DNA of 64,000 bases from Erythrophleum ivorense (GCA_026724425.1 JAIUCV010000580.1:62001-126000); one strand, 5' to 3'. Positions 46,007-59,388 are shown, counted from the stretch's first letter. Made by a program: numbers and translations. The notes: generated by a model from the sequence alone, not told the origin.

Positions 46007-49000
46007 TGTAATGACCTTGATCTCTAATCATAGGAATCAAGCTTGATTACATGATTAATAATCAAAAGTTAAGGTCTACAGCCATTTCAAATAATCAAAT
46101 TAGGGAAAAGGTGAGGAAATTTGAACCTTGATTTTATTAGGGTCATTAGCCTACCATCACAACTATTTAAGTCTATAAGTAATTTTAATTATCAATAAGA
46201 TGCCTTTTATTCCTCTAACTATTGATTCTAGGTCACCAGATCCCCTTATAAATATTTCTAAGTCATCCCTTAACACTAGTATAAGGAAAAACAAGGTTTT
46301 GAGGCTAAAAATAAGAATTTAGGAACCTTTGTTGCGACTTGTATCTTCTCCATTGCGGCTAAGTTGGTTATTGGAGCTTACAAATAAATTTTTTCATCTT
46401 GCGACGTGGCTTAAACCTTCTACGCTATGACGAAGTTACTCTTCGAAATCACTCTGCAACTTTCATGAATCTCGCTGCAACAAGTTAGACCTTTACCGTG
46501 GTGGAAACACCCCTTGGAACTATTGTAAAAAGTTTCATGATTCACATTGTGGCAAAACTAACTATTGGAGCACTCATCACCTGATTCCTTCGATTTGTGC
46601 CATTGCAAGGTTGCTCTTTGTTACCCTCGCTAGTCAACATTTTCATTTTGTGCTACGGTTAGACATCTCACGCCACGACGCTCCTTGCCTTTGCCTGACT
46701 CTTGGCCATGGTGAGCTCTTTTTGGCCGTAGTGTAATTTTCTTCTGTGCCTATACCTCCTAAATTTCATCCCATACACTTCAACTCTCCCTCTAGGAACA
46801 CTTTAGGGCCACTCTTCCTTAATTTGTTAGACTCTAATTATAACAACCCTAACTACTAATAAAGTTAATTAAGCATAATTATGTTAATTAGTGCACGTAA
46901 AGTTTAATTCGGTTAATGAGTTAGTAATTAATGAAAATACAGGAAAATTTGAAATTTTAAATAATCAATATTCACTATCAAGTTGTACAATAGGATTTTT
47001 GTTTCTAGTTATTTAAAACTCTCATTAACAATTTTGTCTCAACTAAAATACCTTTAAAAAGCCTAAAAACTTATATATGTTAGATTAAAAGTCATTACTC
47101 ATCATTATTATGGTAAAAATTAAAGATTTATAACTAAATTGGGGGTTTTAAGATTTAGGCCGTGGCTTAAAATGGTTACATTATGGCTAACTTGGCCTTT
47201 GGAACCTTTAAAAACTAGATTATACAATTATGATATGACTTAAAGAACTTGCGCCGCGGCTAAACTCAGGTTTGGATCAAATTTAGACATAGAGATGATT
47301 TACGCCGCGGCAAAAAATATTTATGCCATGGCCAACTTCTTGCGCCATGACTGAAATACTTGCATCACGGCCAAATTAGCCTCTGGATAGTTTTGCACCA
47401 TGGCCAGAATATTTTACACCGTGGCTAAAATCACTACTATTGAAATACTTGCATTGTGGCCAACTTCTTGCACCACGACTGAAATACTTGCATTGTGGCC
47501 AAATTAGCCTCTAGATGGTTTTGCACTATGGCTAGAATATTTTGCTCCGTGGTCAAAATCGCTATTGAAACACTATTACCTCATTTTGGCAGCAACTTGG
47601 GAAAACATGGTCGCGACTTGAAAATGTATTGCACCTAAACATTTAAAGGAACGAACTAATAACTTGCTACCATTTCAAGACCAATCCTAGGGTCTTGTAA
47701 TGGCTAAAAGGTAAGGTTATTAAAGGGTTTATATTCCTAAAATTTTCATCCAATTGTCTTACATAACTTAAGGATTAAAAGCTAATCTAATCATTTTAAC
47801 TTCAATTATAACAGCAAAGGTACATGAAGCCAGAAATGACAACTTCATAAATATATTTTTCTTACCAATTAACCTTAGACCACTTTGAACATGTTTCAAT
47901 GGACCAAATAAATATGTCTTTATCCCCAAAACCCCAGAATGACCTCAAATGCAACATATGACTATGCAACATCCATAAAATCACCCAATGACTTCTCATG
48001 ATAGAAAATAAGTCAAGGTATGCCCAGGGGATGGATTGACTTATAACCAACATGACCAAAATAACTTAACCATGTCCCTCAAGGCTCCTAAACCATGACC
48101 AAACTCAGAAACACAATTGGCCAAGCGTTGATGTTCACTTTACACCTTATATAACAGTAAAATAACTAATAACAACAAAATAAAGAGTTGTTTCTAAAGC
48201 TTTCAAGTGACAACTCAAAACCTAAAGAATGACTTCTAAATTCCTTGAAACACCTTAAGTAGATGTAAAGAACATATTTAAACTACCTCGAGCCTTTAAA
48301 TCCTTTATACCAATAGCTCAAATGTCAATTTTATAATATTAATTGTTTAGATGTCATTGAATATCAAGGTGCTCATTAATAATTATCCAAATACAATCAC
48401 AAGTACTGATTCCATAATACCTCATTATAAAATCAGTTCCTATACTTAGTAATACAGAATGCAATGTGACAATTATACAATACAATAACCAAGAGAGGCC
48501 TATCCACAACAGCAACTCCCCAATGAGTACAACCTGGAATCAGTGCATTTATGAGCCTGATTACAACCTGGTACCTGATTGAAGCACAATGAATAAGTGG
48601 TAGTCACACAGTAGCTCCACCATAGACTCACAAGGTCTAATCATAATAACAATTCAAGTAGCCAACCAATCATTTAGCATTTCAAAATCAAACGTGTGTA
48701 GTAAATATTTGATTAAAATAACCATATACATATAATTAGGAAGTTAGCCCTGGTTACCTCATTGAAGCCCAATTACTCTTCCTCTAGTTACCAACATAAT
48801 CTAAAGGCCCACCAAGCTTATGATAAGTATAATTATTATCATTTAACCATTATTAACAAAAGAGTTTCTTATTCATTAATCAATTTCATCAAGAATCCAT
48901 TAAAAATCACTTACTTAAATTCCTAAAGAGTCCATTGCACCAATTTAAGGGCACAACACTAAGAACTCACAATGGGTCATTCTCAACATCTCTATTTTCG

Positions 49001-51946
49001 TACATGTAAAAGCTATGCACTAAAAGTTGATCCAAATGATGGAAATTCAGCATATACACCTGATAAAAGAAGGAAAAATACTTATCCATATACCTAATAG
49101 GTCAAATGAGCATCAACTACCAAGAACACACTATGGAACATTTCAAAATTTGGATTTGAGTTATCAAACCCAAAAATTTCAATGTTTCACTTTCATCTCC
49201 TTGTAATTTCACACAATAGAAAATCAATTCTTGGGGACATTTCCCAACAAAACAATACATAAAATGGAAGGAAATGCTTACTTAATCATCCCTCTAATGT
49301 CTAGTTTCAAAAATCTTGCAATAATCATTCAAAGATCAGATTTCATATTAAGCAGAGAGGAAGAATGTCCCAAATGACAAACCAATCAGACCAAAATGTA
49401 GAGGAAGATGAAAAGGTTAAGTTTTATAAAACTTACCTTAGCTAAATCTCCTTCCAAAAGTGCAAATATGAGCCAAAATGTTGAGAAATCTTAGCCCTTC
49501 TTATAATATGCTAATTTCTTCTTCTTGTTTGTAGAAAATGAATGCCTTAGCAATCAAATGGGAGAGGAAAGGCTTCTTAGGGTTTTAGTGCACATGGGTT
49601 GGTCTAATGGGCCTATTATTCTAGGTGGGTTGATGCTTAATATATTGGGCCATGACTATATGGGTTAATTAAGTTCAAAATGGGTTGGGCTTCCATAAGA
49701 GTAGAGTTGGATCATATTAAGATGAAGTTGGGCCTTTAATAGGAATAAGATTGGGCTTCTAATAATGTTCTTGGCACACATAAATTAATTATGGGCCTAA
49801 ATCATATTTAAATCTATAAATATTATTTTACTTTCCCTAAATGATCCAATTACTAATTATTATGTTAGGATACTCAAATTTGTTATTTTCTTCAAGATTC
49901 TTATCTCCTCATAATTTTTCCTTAAATCCCTCTTAATAATTTCATAATCCTAAAAATCATTATTAATTATTTTTGGGGTGTTACACTAATGGAATTTATC
50001 TACTTGATTTACTCAACATACCTAACCTTACTAATTCAAGGCTTGAGATGTTAATTTTTACTCCCTAAACTATTATACATAAGCAAATTCCATGTGATAT
50101 TAACAAGCAACTAGATTTAGAAATAGCTAATATTATCATTCAAAAATAAATCCCAATAGGGTTCCATACATTATTACTCTAAGTCATTATTTAAGTTATC
50201 ACATGATTACATTCCTAAATAATTGACCATATCTTAACATCAACTAAGTTCCATATCAAATATATAAATGTATATATCAAATCCTAAGTTGTAGAGAGCC
50301 TAACTCTCTATTAGTTACATCATTGTTTTCTAGTACACAAAAAATACCTACACTTGGCAATATGATTACATGATGATGCTACACAAAAGAATAACAAAAA
50401 TTAGTATCTACACTAGATTAGATCCATCCAAGTGCAGAACTTCCATACATGGTCTCAGCTCATGGATGTTCATCCACTTGCTTTCCCTTATCCTTACTCG
50501 AAGAGCCTTCACTTGAAAGTATTATCTCATAAAATATGGTGAGATGTAAATCTCAGTAACCAAGGCAAATTTTATTTATATATTCTAATTTAATTAACAT
50601 ATGTGCATGAAATCATATAAGCATAAGAAAATATACTAGTTATATCAGTAAATGAAACAATTAAGCTATTAGTGACTACTATCCCATATTAGCAATCACA
50701 TTTTCATATGTTAAAGGCCAATAATACCAGAAAAGGCCCGTCTATGGCACCAACTCCCTAATGAGCACAACCTAGGCTCAATATATTCAAGGGTCTGATT
50801 ATAACCCGGTGCCTAATTAAAGTATGATGCACGGGTGGTAGCCATACCACATTTCTACCATGGACTCACAAGGTCCAAACATAACAATCAGATAACAAAC
50901 CATTCATTATATATTCAAAATTATAATTATGCAGTAAATATAAAATTAAAATAGACATATGCATGAAATTTAACATTTACCCTGGTCACCTCAGTTGTAG
51001 ACAATTTCCTTGAGAGTTAACAACAATGCTACCTCAGCCTATGAATACAAAATTAGACCACTATCATTCCTATTCATCAATTATAGTAGTAACCTAATAC
51101 TCAAAAAATTAAAATACTAATGGTTACTTAGAGAACACTTACCTAGCCACTATAAGTCTTCAATTTCAAATTTGATGGTTCCCATACGAGTAATATCAGA
51201 ATATCACTCTAAATTTTAGGTAAATTCATACAAAATTAATACCTATGCTATAAATCAACTATAAGGGTCTTAAACCAGTAGAAATTGCCTCAAATTGGGA
51301 AGGAAATATTTGCCTAACAACACCTCTAGCTGCAACGTCCTAAAATCCTCCAAGAAAACATCAAACAACATATTTTAGATTTTGGGTATAGTGAAAATGC
51401 TCTAAATGAAAAACTAATTAGGTCAAAATAAAGAGAAAAAGAAGAGGATTAAGTTATATAACACTCACCTTGTAAGAAGATGGATTTTTGTTAAGAACCT
51501 TAGCCTTTCTCTAAAACTTTCAAAAATTGCTTTATGTCTCTTATGTGTTTTGTGGTTTTGCAAAGTAAGGAGGCTGTCAAGGATTTAGGGTTTAAGTTTG
51601 GGTTTTATTTGGCTTATGACTGACCTAAAGGCCCAAATCTATATGAGGTTTCATATTTTGTCTTATTGGGCCAAATTTCTTGAATGGGTTACAAATTTTT
51701 GATTGGGTTAGGCTAAGTTCCAAGAGTCCATCTAATTTGGATCTGTATAAATGGATGTTGGGCCAACTAGAAGAGTCCATTAGCATGGGGTCTGCACATC
51801 ATCAAGGTTGGGCTTCTAAGGAATATAATTGAGTTAATCTTAGGGTCCAAATTAATTATCCACCTCTCTTAATTAATTTTTCTAATTAAAGCCATATTAA
51901 TTCCTAATTAATTATAATCATCGTTAATTAATTTTGGGGTGTTACA
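46007..51946 (-). mobile_element. Solo LTR of family B in element C, itself interrupted
   Basis: On the - strand it starts TGTAACACCCC (51946) and ends GGTCATTACA (46007). A perfect 5-bp target duplication ATTGA lies at 46002-46006 and 51947-51951. Without the nested LTR it is about 2.79 kb, close to the 2.75 kb B copy at 38614. It carries palindrome-rich sequence at about 46325-46745, the conserved module at about 50725-50885 and a splice-donor-like site at about 51465. Confidence 0.88.
46839..49985 (-). mobile_element. Solo LTR of family A nested in the B LTR
   Basis: 3147 bp. On the - strand it runs TGTAACACCCC to GGGTTGTTATA, with a perfect duplication CTAAT at 46834-46838 and 49986-49990. 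It carries the same modules as element A LTRs: donor-like site at about 49438, conserved module at about 48490-48650 and palindromes at about 47155-47625. A tandem duplication of about 125 bp lies within the palindrome array (about 47352 and 47480). Confidence 0.9.
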
Positions 51947-53060
51947 ATTGAGGTATGCTTGGACTCTTTGATCACGAGAATGGAAAGTTTGTTGGCAGAT
52001 ATGGCTATAAAGTTATCAATGTCAGTGACGATAGCTGTGGAGGAAGGTAATGGAATGAACAGGTAGAAATAGTGCAACAAGTACATTTGGAGGGAGAATG
52101 ATGAATAAAGGTCATTTGGTTCTTAAAATGGTAACCAAATAGCAATGATAATTGCTTACCAATTTCCTAGTAAAGTTTTACAAATGGATTTTCCAAATTT
52201 AATGGGTTAGATTTCAAAGATTGGTTATTTCATTGTAAGAAATTTTTCAAAATTGATGAGGCTTTAGTAGATTATCATATTTGTCTAATCACCATGCATT
52301 TGGAGGGGAAGGCCTTGCAATGGCATCACAGTTTCATAAAGAAAAAGAAATTAAGCAAGATTGGATGGTTGAAGGATGTTGAAGGCTTAAAAAGAAGATT
52401 TGGTTACATTTTTAAGGCGGATCTAATGTCAAAGCTTAAGAAATTGAATCAAGATGGTCTTGTATGCAATTATTAAGAAAAGTTAGAAAAATTCTTAACA
52501 AAACTCAAGTTACCTAAGGAACCCTTTATTAGCTACTTCTTTAGAGGGCTCAAACTAGAGATTGAAGCTCAAGTCAAAATGTTTAAACTTACCACATTCT
52601 CTATTATAATGTATCTTGCAAAGCTTTGAGAAACTTTCTTGCTTGCTATCTAAAATCACCATTCAGCATATCCTAAAAAACCTCTATCAACCTACAACTA
52701 TACCTATACTTTCCAAAACTCCAAGTTTTATACTAACCTTCCTTTATATAAAAACTCTGTTACTTCCAATGCCATAACTATAAACAACCTAACCAATCAC
52801 AAAGAAACCTAAGCTTCTTCCTCAAATCTTTTAAGAACCAACTAAGCACCACAATTGATAAACCTATTAAACAACTCACCAAATCAAAGATGAATGATTA
52901 GAGGAGAAAAGGTTTTTGTTATTAGTATCTTGAGAAGTTTAGCTTTGATCATAAGTGTAAGAGTTCAAGTTTTTTGCACTAATGGTGGAAGAGGAAGATC
53001 AAGTAGATAAGATGGATATTGATGAGAAGGCTAAGAATATAGAAAAGAGTATGGATCTGC
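51947..53060 (+). pseudogene. Gag of element C, decayed
   Basis: After a broken N-terminal part, about 52180-52476 reads MDFPKFNGLDFKDWLFHCKK in mixed frames, then the open stretch MHLEGKALQWHHSF, WLKDVEGLKRRFGYIF, LMSKLKKLNQDG. This is a typical plant gypsy Gag. It continues LTKLKLPKEPFISYFFRGLK then IEAQVKMFK past a TAA. At about 52915-52980 a CCHC-like remnant is visible (SFDHKCK). Several stops and frame changes interrupt it. Product role: capsid and RNA packaging. Confidence 0.75.
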
Positions 53061-54480
53061 TACCTCTATAAGTTTCTTTGAATGCTATCATTGGTTATAT
53101 GGTGCATTCCAAAAAAATTCTACAATGTAGGTGCAATGATGGATTAAGAAGTAGTTTATCACCTTACACTTAGAAATAAGAAGCACTCACAATTTTGTGG
53201 ATGCCACTCTTGTTAAGAGATTGAAATTGAGAACTCAACTGACAATAGGTACCAAAGTACTTGTGGTTAATGGATAGCAAGTAATGGTGGAGGCTAAATG
53301 CATGTAATTACAATGGTATATATATGAACAGCTCTTTCAGATAGATTTTTTTAGTTATGAATTTGATAAGATATGACATGATTCTAGGGATACAGTGGCT
53401 TTCCACTTTGGAAGAATTACTTAGGATTTGAAAGGACAATAAATGTGCTTCATTCTGGTTAGCATATTTTATGAGTTTTTTAGGGTTGATTACCATAAAA
53501 ACTTATTAGATAACAAAGATATCAAGGAGACACAATTATTACAAGATGGTCAGATGTATGTCATGTGGATCAAGGATTATATGGATTTCTTGTTATGCCA
53601 TTTGGTTTAACTAATGGCCTTGCCACCTTTCAAGAGTTGATGGAACAAGGCTTTTAAACTTTTATTGAGGAAATTTCTTTGGTTGTTTTTTTTTGATATT
53701 TTAGTTTATATTACTTCCTAGGAGGCCTATTTGTAACATCTTAGAAGCACCTTACAACTGTTAAGGCAAAAATATATTGTATGTCAAGAAGAGTACATGC
53801 ATGTTTTAGGCTACTAGAATTGAATACTTAGGTTATGTTATTTCATAACATGGCATGACAGTTGATTCTAAGGAGATAGAACCCATGAAATCTTGGCCTA
53901 CTCCTTTCACAATCAAATCCTTAAGAGGATTCCTTGGCCTTATGGGTTATTATAAGTGATTTGTAAAGGGTTATAACTTGATTAGCAAGCCCCTTACAAA
54001 ATTACTAAAGAAAAGAGCAGGCATGTAGAGTGAAAAGGCTTAGATGGCTTTTAATCAGTTGAAGAATATTATGGCCTCAACCTTTGTTTAAGTACTTTTT
54101 AATTTCTTCTTACCATTCATAGTGGAAACTGATATATCGAACATTGGAATGGAGGTTGTTCTATTAAAAAAAAAATCTATCCATTAAGTTTTGTGAGTAA
54201 AGCTTTTTCTCTTACTAAGGGACATCTTGTAGCCTGTAAAAAAGAGTTGACCACTATTGTATTTGCTGTTAAGCATTGGAAATAATATCTATATTGTAGA
54301 AGTTTTATCATCCTCACTAATCATCTTCCCTTAAAACATTTGTTAGAATAGAAGTCAATGACTTCAGTGTAGTTTAAATGGGTGAATAAGTTTTAGGGAT
54401 TGACTTATGAAATTCTATATAGGAAGGGAAACGATAACACAGTTGCAAAAGCTCTATCTAGACAACATAATGATGGGAAT
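53061..54480 (+). pseudogene. Protease, reverse transcriptase and RNase H of element C, decayed
   Basis: A protease relic lies at about 53185-53460 (HNFVDATLVKRLKLRTQL, then DLKGQ). Reverse transcriptase starts near 53575 (GLYGFLVMPFGLTNG, ATFQELMEQGF). The catalytic box is frameshifted (VVFFFDILVY at about 53678-53710). RNase H is at about 54170-54350 (SFVSKAFSLTKGHL, ACKKELTTIVFAVKHWK, FIILTNHLPLKHLLE), followed by YEILYRKGNDNTVAKALSRQ (54403-54462). Many stops; the order confirms Ty3/gypsy. Confidence 0.8.
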
Positions 54481-55985
54481 GTACTCAATTCTTCTTGTTA
54501 TACCATTACCTCTCTGGTCTCAAGTTTGACTAATAGAGTTAAAGAACCTTGGAAAACTAATATTGCATTAAGAATGTTAATTGCATAATTAGAGGTAGAC
54601 CCACACTCTCATTCCAAGTTTACTTAGGAGCATCAACTTCTAAAGAGGAAAGGAAAGTAGGTGGTAGGAAATGATAAACCATTGAGATTACAACTATTGC
54701 AATATTTCCATAATGACCTTATGAGTGGACATTTAGGAATGACAACAACTTATAAGACACTTGTAGGGGTTTTCTATTAGAAGGGAATGGAGAAAGAAGC
54801 GAGAGAATTTGTAAGAGAGTGTCAAACTTGCCAAAGATATAAGTATGAAATTATGGCTATGCTTGGCTTATTGTAAACTCTCCCTATTCTAGCCACTATA
54901 TGGACTAATCTTAACATGAACTTTATTATTGCCTCGCCTAAATCCTATGATAAGACAATAATCTTGGTTGTTGTAGATAGGTTGAGCATAGACAACCATT
55001 TTATACCACATCAATATCCATTTATAATTGTGTAAGTAGCTCAAGCTTTTATGGATAATGTGATTAAATTGCATGGGTTCCCTAAGTCAATTGTGATTGA
55101 CGAAGACCTAGTTTTTTATGGTAATTTTTGGAGGGCTCTATTCAAAATTCAAGAGGTGAAGTTACTACATTCTTTAGCCTACCATCCACAGACTGATAGT
55201 TAGATAAAGGTGTTGAACCGTTGCTTAGAATGCTACTTACATTATATGTCAAGTGATCATTCTAAGGACTAGGTCAATTAGCTTCCCATTATGGAATTAT
55301 GGTAGAACACCTCTTACCATTCCTTTATTTGAATGTCCCCATTCAAAGTTGTTTATGGAGTACCTCCTCTAACACATTTATCTCATCTAGCTAGTGATTT
55401 TGAGAATGGGAAGGTTGATAAAAGTTTGAGGGCAAGGGAAGCTGCGAAACAATTATTCAATATCATCTTCAAAGGGCCTAAAGTAGGATGTTACAAATGG
55501 CTAATAATAAATAGATTGATAGAGAATTTATAAGGGGGTGATATGGTTTATTTGAAACTTCATTCTTTTAGAAGGAATACTATTAACAATACTACCCTAC
55601 ACAAATTGGCTGTGAGGCATTATAGGCTTTTTAAGGTCCTTAAATGAATTGGGTTGCTTATCAATTAGAGCTTTCTAGTGATACTCACATGCATCTTGTT
55701 TCCTTGTATCATGTATCATTGCTTAAGAAGCATATTGGGAGTTTTATTTGACAAGCTCTACTTTGCCTCAAATGAATGAGGATGACTATTTTTCTATGGA
55801 ACCTGAAGTAATACTAGCTAGAAAGGTGGTTAAGAAAAGTCATCTTCCACTTATTCAAGTGTTAATTCAATGGAAACATACTTGTGTTGAAGATGCCACT
55901 TAAGAATCATTCCCAACAACTCAACAACAATTCTCATACTTTGATACTTTTAGCAGCCATAATCTTTGAGGACAAGGATCTTTTT
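54481..55985 (+). pseudogene. Integrase and chromodomain of element C, decayed
   Basis: The zinc-binding part reads GHLGMTTTYKTLVG and CQTCQRYKYE (about 54728-54850). In the core, the Asp regions are recognisable (MNFIIASPKSYD, then IVIDEDLVFYGNFW), but the Glu region reads HPQTDS-stop-IKVLNRCLE, so the catalytic Glu is replaced by Lys. MSPFKVVYGVPPLTHL follows at 55333, then GDMVYLKLHSFRRNT. At about 55800-55910 a chromodomain-like end reads EPEVILARKV, LIQVLIQWKHTCVEDAT. Chromodomains can direct integration to marked chromatin. Stops are frequent. Confidence 0.78.
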
Positions 55986-56001
55986 TAAAAGGGGGAATGA
56001 T
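55986..56001 (+). promoter_or_regulatory. Polypurine tract of element C
   Basis: TAAAAGGGGGAATGAT immediately precedes the 3' LTR start TGTTACATGGC. Confidence 0.7.
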
Positions 56002-56605
56002 TGTTACATGGCAGAAGACTATAAAATAGCATTGAAATGATATAGAACAAACAAAATAATAGAAGGAAATGAGAGAAATTTAAGGCTAGGTAAAGAAAGG
56101 AGGGAGAGTAAAAACTTAGTAACACCATTCAAATATGAATTGATGTATGAGAAATCAAAATACATAGCAATCTCAATATTAGAGATCATAATAAAGACTA
56201 ATCATAGGTCTTTAATTAATAGCTTAAGCTTTTGAATTTGAATGGTCATTGAAATGGTATCAAAGCCTCTGAATAGGTGACCAAGGGTTTGAATCTTGTC
56301 GTCCCCATTTTCTTAATTAAAATTAAGGTTTAACACATGTTATGGTAGGCCTTTAGTATGTCCAAATAGAATGATAAGTAACAAAGTAGTCATTCTGTTA
56401 TTAGCTAGCTATTTTGTTCTTTTGTTCTATTGTTTCTATTATAGCTATTAATTAGTTGTTAGTAGCTAACCACCTTGTAGAGGGAGTACCTTCTCTTATT
56501 AGTTATAAAGAGGAGAAAGGAAGCTAGATATACCTATTGATTGTTTTCTGAATAAACATACTAGTATTGATCCAGTACTAGAAATTTTTCCATGATTTTG
56601 TACCA
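56002..56605 (+). repeat. 3' LTR of element C with an extra internal segment
   Basis: Starts TGTTACATGGCAGAAG. About 56018-56365 has no counterpart in the 5' LTR, after which the shared part resumes (AATGATAAGTAACAAAG). The extra segment contains TGGTATCAAAGCC (56257-56269) and GGTTTGAATC (about 56285-56294). These resemble a primer binding site and a tRNA B box, so it may be a TRIM or SINE fragment, or the 5' LTR may have lost it. Confidence 0.5.
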
Positions 56606-57751
56606 CTCTTTTTGTTAAGCTTTCTCCATCTCTTTGTTCATGTCCCCTTCGTCCATCTCATGCTCTCCTTGACCACTATCCTCTCTCTTCAATGCAACCT
56701 CTTCCTTGTGCTCTCTATTCTTCTACTTTATAGCTAGGGTTGGAATACTCATAAAAACAAACATTCCAAATTGCTTAAGTCATCCTCCCCTAAAATCACC
56801 CTTGAATTCCAATTTGAATTTTCAAAAAATTCCTTTCTTACTTTCCATTAGATCTTGTGCTTATCCTCTTATTTTTGGATTTTTTTTGGATTACATTGAC
56901 CAAAACATTAGGCCTAAAACTAATAATTCTAACCTTTTTGGATTATTTTAATGTCCTAAAATTAAATTAAAATTGACTCCAACGGCTTTTATTTTATTTT
57001 ATTATTTGTTGACTCAAAAAATTCTTAATCATTTTGGATTATTTTATTGACTTAGAATTAAATTAAAATTGACCAAAATTAAATACAACTCAAATAGCAA
57101 AATGATTCAATTGAATTAAAATTGACTGAAAAACAGCTATGATCCTAATGACTCCAAAAATTTTGGTATATTTTTTTGATTGACTCCAAACTAAATTAAA
57201 CTTGACCAAAAATTAAATATTACTTAAATGAAATAAAAATTAAAATTACTTTGAGGATGACAATAACTCATAAATTAAATAAAAACATGAAATAATGATT
57301 TTTACTTTTTTATTTGTATTTTTATTTCTTTTGGTATTTTTGGATATGCCAAGACAAATACGATGTTAATATTATGTGCTATGACTCTTTTGACTTTGAT
57401 TATCAGTTCTTTTGACAAAGAAAAAGAGATCTCGTGATCATAATTTAACTGTACTAATTATACCTGTTTCACTTTATTGTTTTTTTTTTTAAGTTTAGTT
57501 TATTGTATTTCTTAATTTTTATTTTAATATCATAAACATTTCTGTTAGCTACCAAACACTTCGTTTTTCTTTTGGGCCAAAAAAACTGATACAAATACTT
57601 TTATTTTTTTTAATGGAAAATACAAATTTTGCTTTAAATATTTAAATTAAGCAAAAATATGATAAATTAAAAAAAGGTTAACATAATGATTTGATCTTTT
57701 AACTTAATGTTTTGAAATGGTCCTTTAAATTTGAAGTATTTCAAAATAGTT
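56606..57751. other. AT-rich intergenic sequence
   Basis: Repeated AATTAAAATTGAC-type motifs between about 56950 and 57240. No coding content recognised; the frame at 56706-56951 looks like chance. Confidence 0.4.
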
Positions 57752-59388
57752 CTTTAACTTTCAAATATGTTTCATAGAAAAACCTTTTAAGTGAATTTCC
57801 TTAATATCTTGACGTCTGTTTATTTTTATGATGATGTGGTAGCCACATTTGTGTTTTCCAACAACTTAAATGATAATGTGGCACCTTTCTACGTTAAAAA
57901 ACCAAAGTCGGATTCACAAAGGCAAATGCAGGAAAAAGTAGTCATCCACGTTCTTTATTTTCCGAAGAGTTGTGCCGTGAATGCTTGCTCGGCTATGATT
58001 GCAGGAGGATATTTGAAGTTGCGGGCGTTATTGGACGATAGTGATCGGCAACCTGTGGTGAATTCTGGCAAGCGATGGACTCTTTGGACCAACTCCTCTT
58101 AGTTGCAACTTTACCATTCAATTCTTGTTACACTCTCGCTCTCCCTGTTTAGAACTTGCAGGAGCTGAGGTAGCTCTAAATACCCTTGCAAATAGAATAT
58201 GATATTTTATAAAAATATTTTGCATTACACAATCGAACAATTTCATAACGTTGAGAATAAATGCCAAAACTATTTCAAAATTGTTGCGAACATGGAACAT
58301 CGTTGTAAATACAGATATAAGATGCAAAAATCACAATGCAAAAGGGTTATTAATTAATTAAACATAAGATTATATCAACCATTTCATCTACGAAGATGAA
58401 GGGTAGCATGGATTCCAAGTCATACCCTTACGTGTATAAGCTAATGTATTTAATTAAAAATTAACAACATACAAATACATTGGCTAAGGGCAAATCATAA
58501 GAACAATAAAACCAAAAGAAACAAAGCAAAACCTTCAAAAGATAACTTGATCTCAAGATAAACATTCTTCGACTTCTTCATTTTAGAAGGTTGCCATCTA
58601 CCTTTTTTCCTTAGTCTTCACTTCCTAACAAGCCTTTTCCTCCAAAGCCTTACCTTCTTGGCCATTTTCATCATCAATCCCTAAGATGGTAACCAAAGTT
58701 AATGGCTAGGTTGCAACTAAAATCTTCAAAGCTCTCTTGTTATCTTTTGTTGGCTCATTACTCTCATTAAAATCTTCAAAATTCCTTATACACACACATA
58801 CTTATTTGCTTTCATTAATTTTGCCATCCAATTGTATGGAGAAGTTTGGTATAACTAAAATTCAGTTTTTCTTTACCCTAGTCTACTCATAGAAATCAAA
58901 GTGCTCTTTTTTGCAAGGTTGTTTATAGCTACTTTAGTTTTTGCAAGTTCTAAACAGGAGGAGTGATAAATTGAGGTGCACCTAGAATCGAATGGTTGAG
59001 GTGCAATTAAGAAGAGTTAATCTAGAAAGTACATCACTCACCAGAAGTCGTTATAGGTCACAGCTTGCCGTTGTCCAACAATGCCCACCATCATTAAACA
59101 CCTTCCATTAGTCACATATGAGCAAGCCAGGGCTAGGGGAAAAAAATCCTTCACAACACAGTTCTACCAAATGCCTAGAGAAAGAAACAACATGAAGGAT
59201 AACTTTTTCAACATTTTGCCTTTGTTGAATCAAGCTCTTTTATTTTAAAACATAAATAAATGCCACATCATTATTTAAACTATTGGAAAATATAAATGTG
59301 ACTACCATGTCAGCATGAAAATAAATGTTAGGACATTAATGGATTTCACTTTAAAAGGTTTTGTATACAGCACATTTGAAAGTTAAGC
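57752..59388. mobile_element. Long imperfect inverted repeat, MULE-like or fold-back element
   Basis: The left arm (about 57752-58130) and right arm (about 58984-59388) match in opposite orientation: both outer ends read CTTAACTTTCAAAT or TTTAACTTTCAAAT, followed by AAAACCTTTTAA and GTGGTAG(C/T)CACATTT, and the match runs to ACCATTCAATTCTTG / ACCATTCGATTCTAG inside. The arms are visibly diverged. The central 850 bp is A-rich and lysine-codon-rich on the - strand (about 58560-58690) and might be a captured fragment, but no family is recognised. No 9-bp duplication was found. The 103-codon frame at 57791-58102 lies wholly in the arm and is not taken as a gene. Confidence 0.6.

Larger units (their letters stand above)
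45679..56605 (+). mobile_element. Chromodomain-type Ty3/gypsy element C, host of nested LTRs
   Basis: LTR-like ends start TGTTACATGGC at 45679 and again at 56002. Blocks at 45720-45870 and 56390-56540 match (for example CCTTGTAGAGGGAGTA). Between them lie decayed gag, protease, reverse transcriptase, RNase H, integrase and chromodomain in gypsy order. A nested solo LTR at 46007-51946 separates the 5' LTR and short leader from gag. All frames are broken. The right border is approximate. Confidence 0.75.

Noticed and set aside
56257..56294. tRNA gene
   Set aside because: A primer-site-like string and a B-box-like string are present, but no cloverleaf or full-length tRNA can be folded from it.
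45674..56612. CTTTT on both sides of element C as a target duplication
   Set aside because: Low-complexity T-rich sequence, and the 3' LTR border is uncertain by more than the length of the motif.
57791..58102. 103-codon open frame
   Set aside because: It lies wholly within one arm of a diverged inverted repeat, and the frame is not kept in the other arm.
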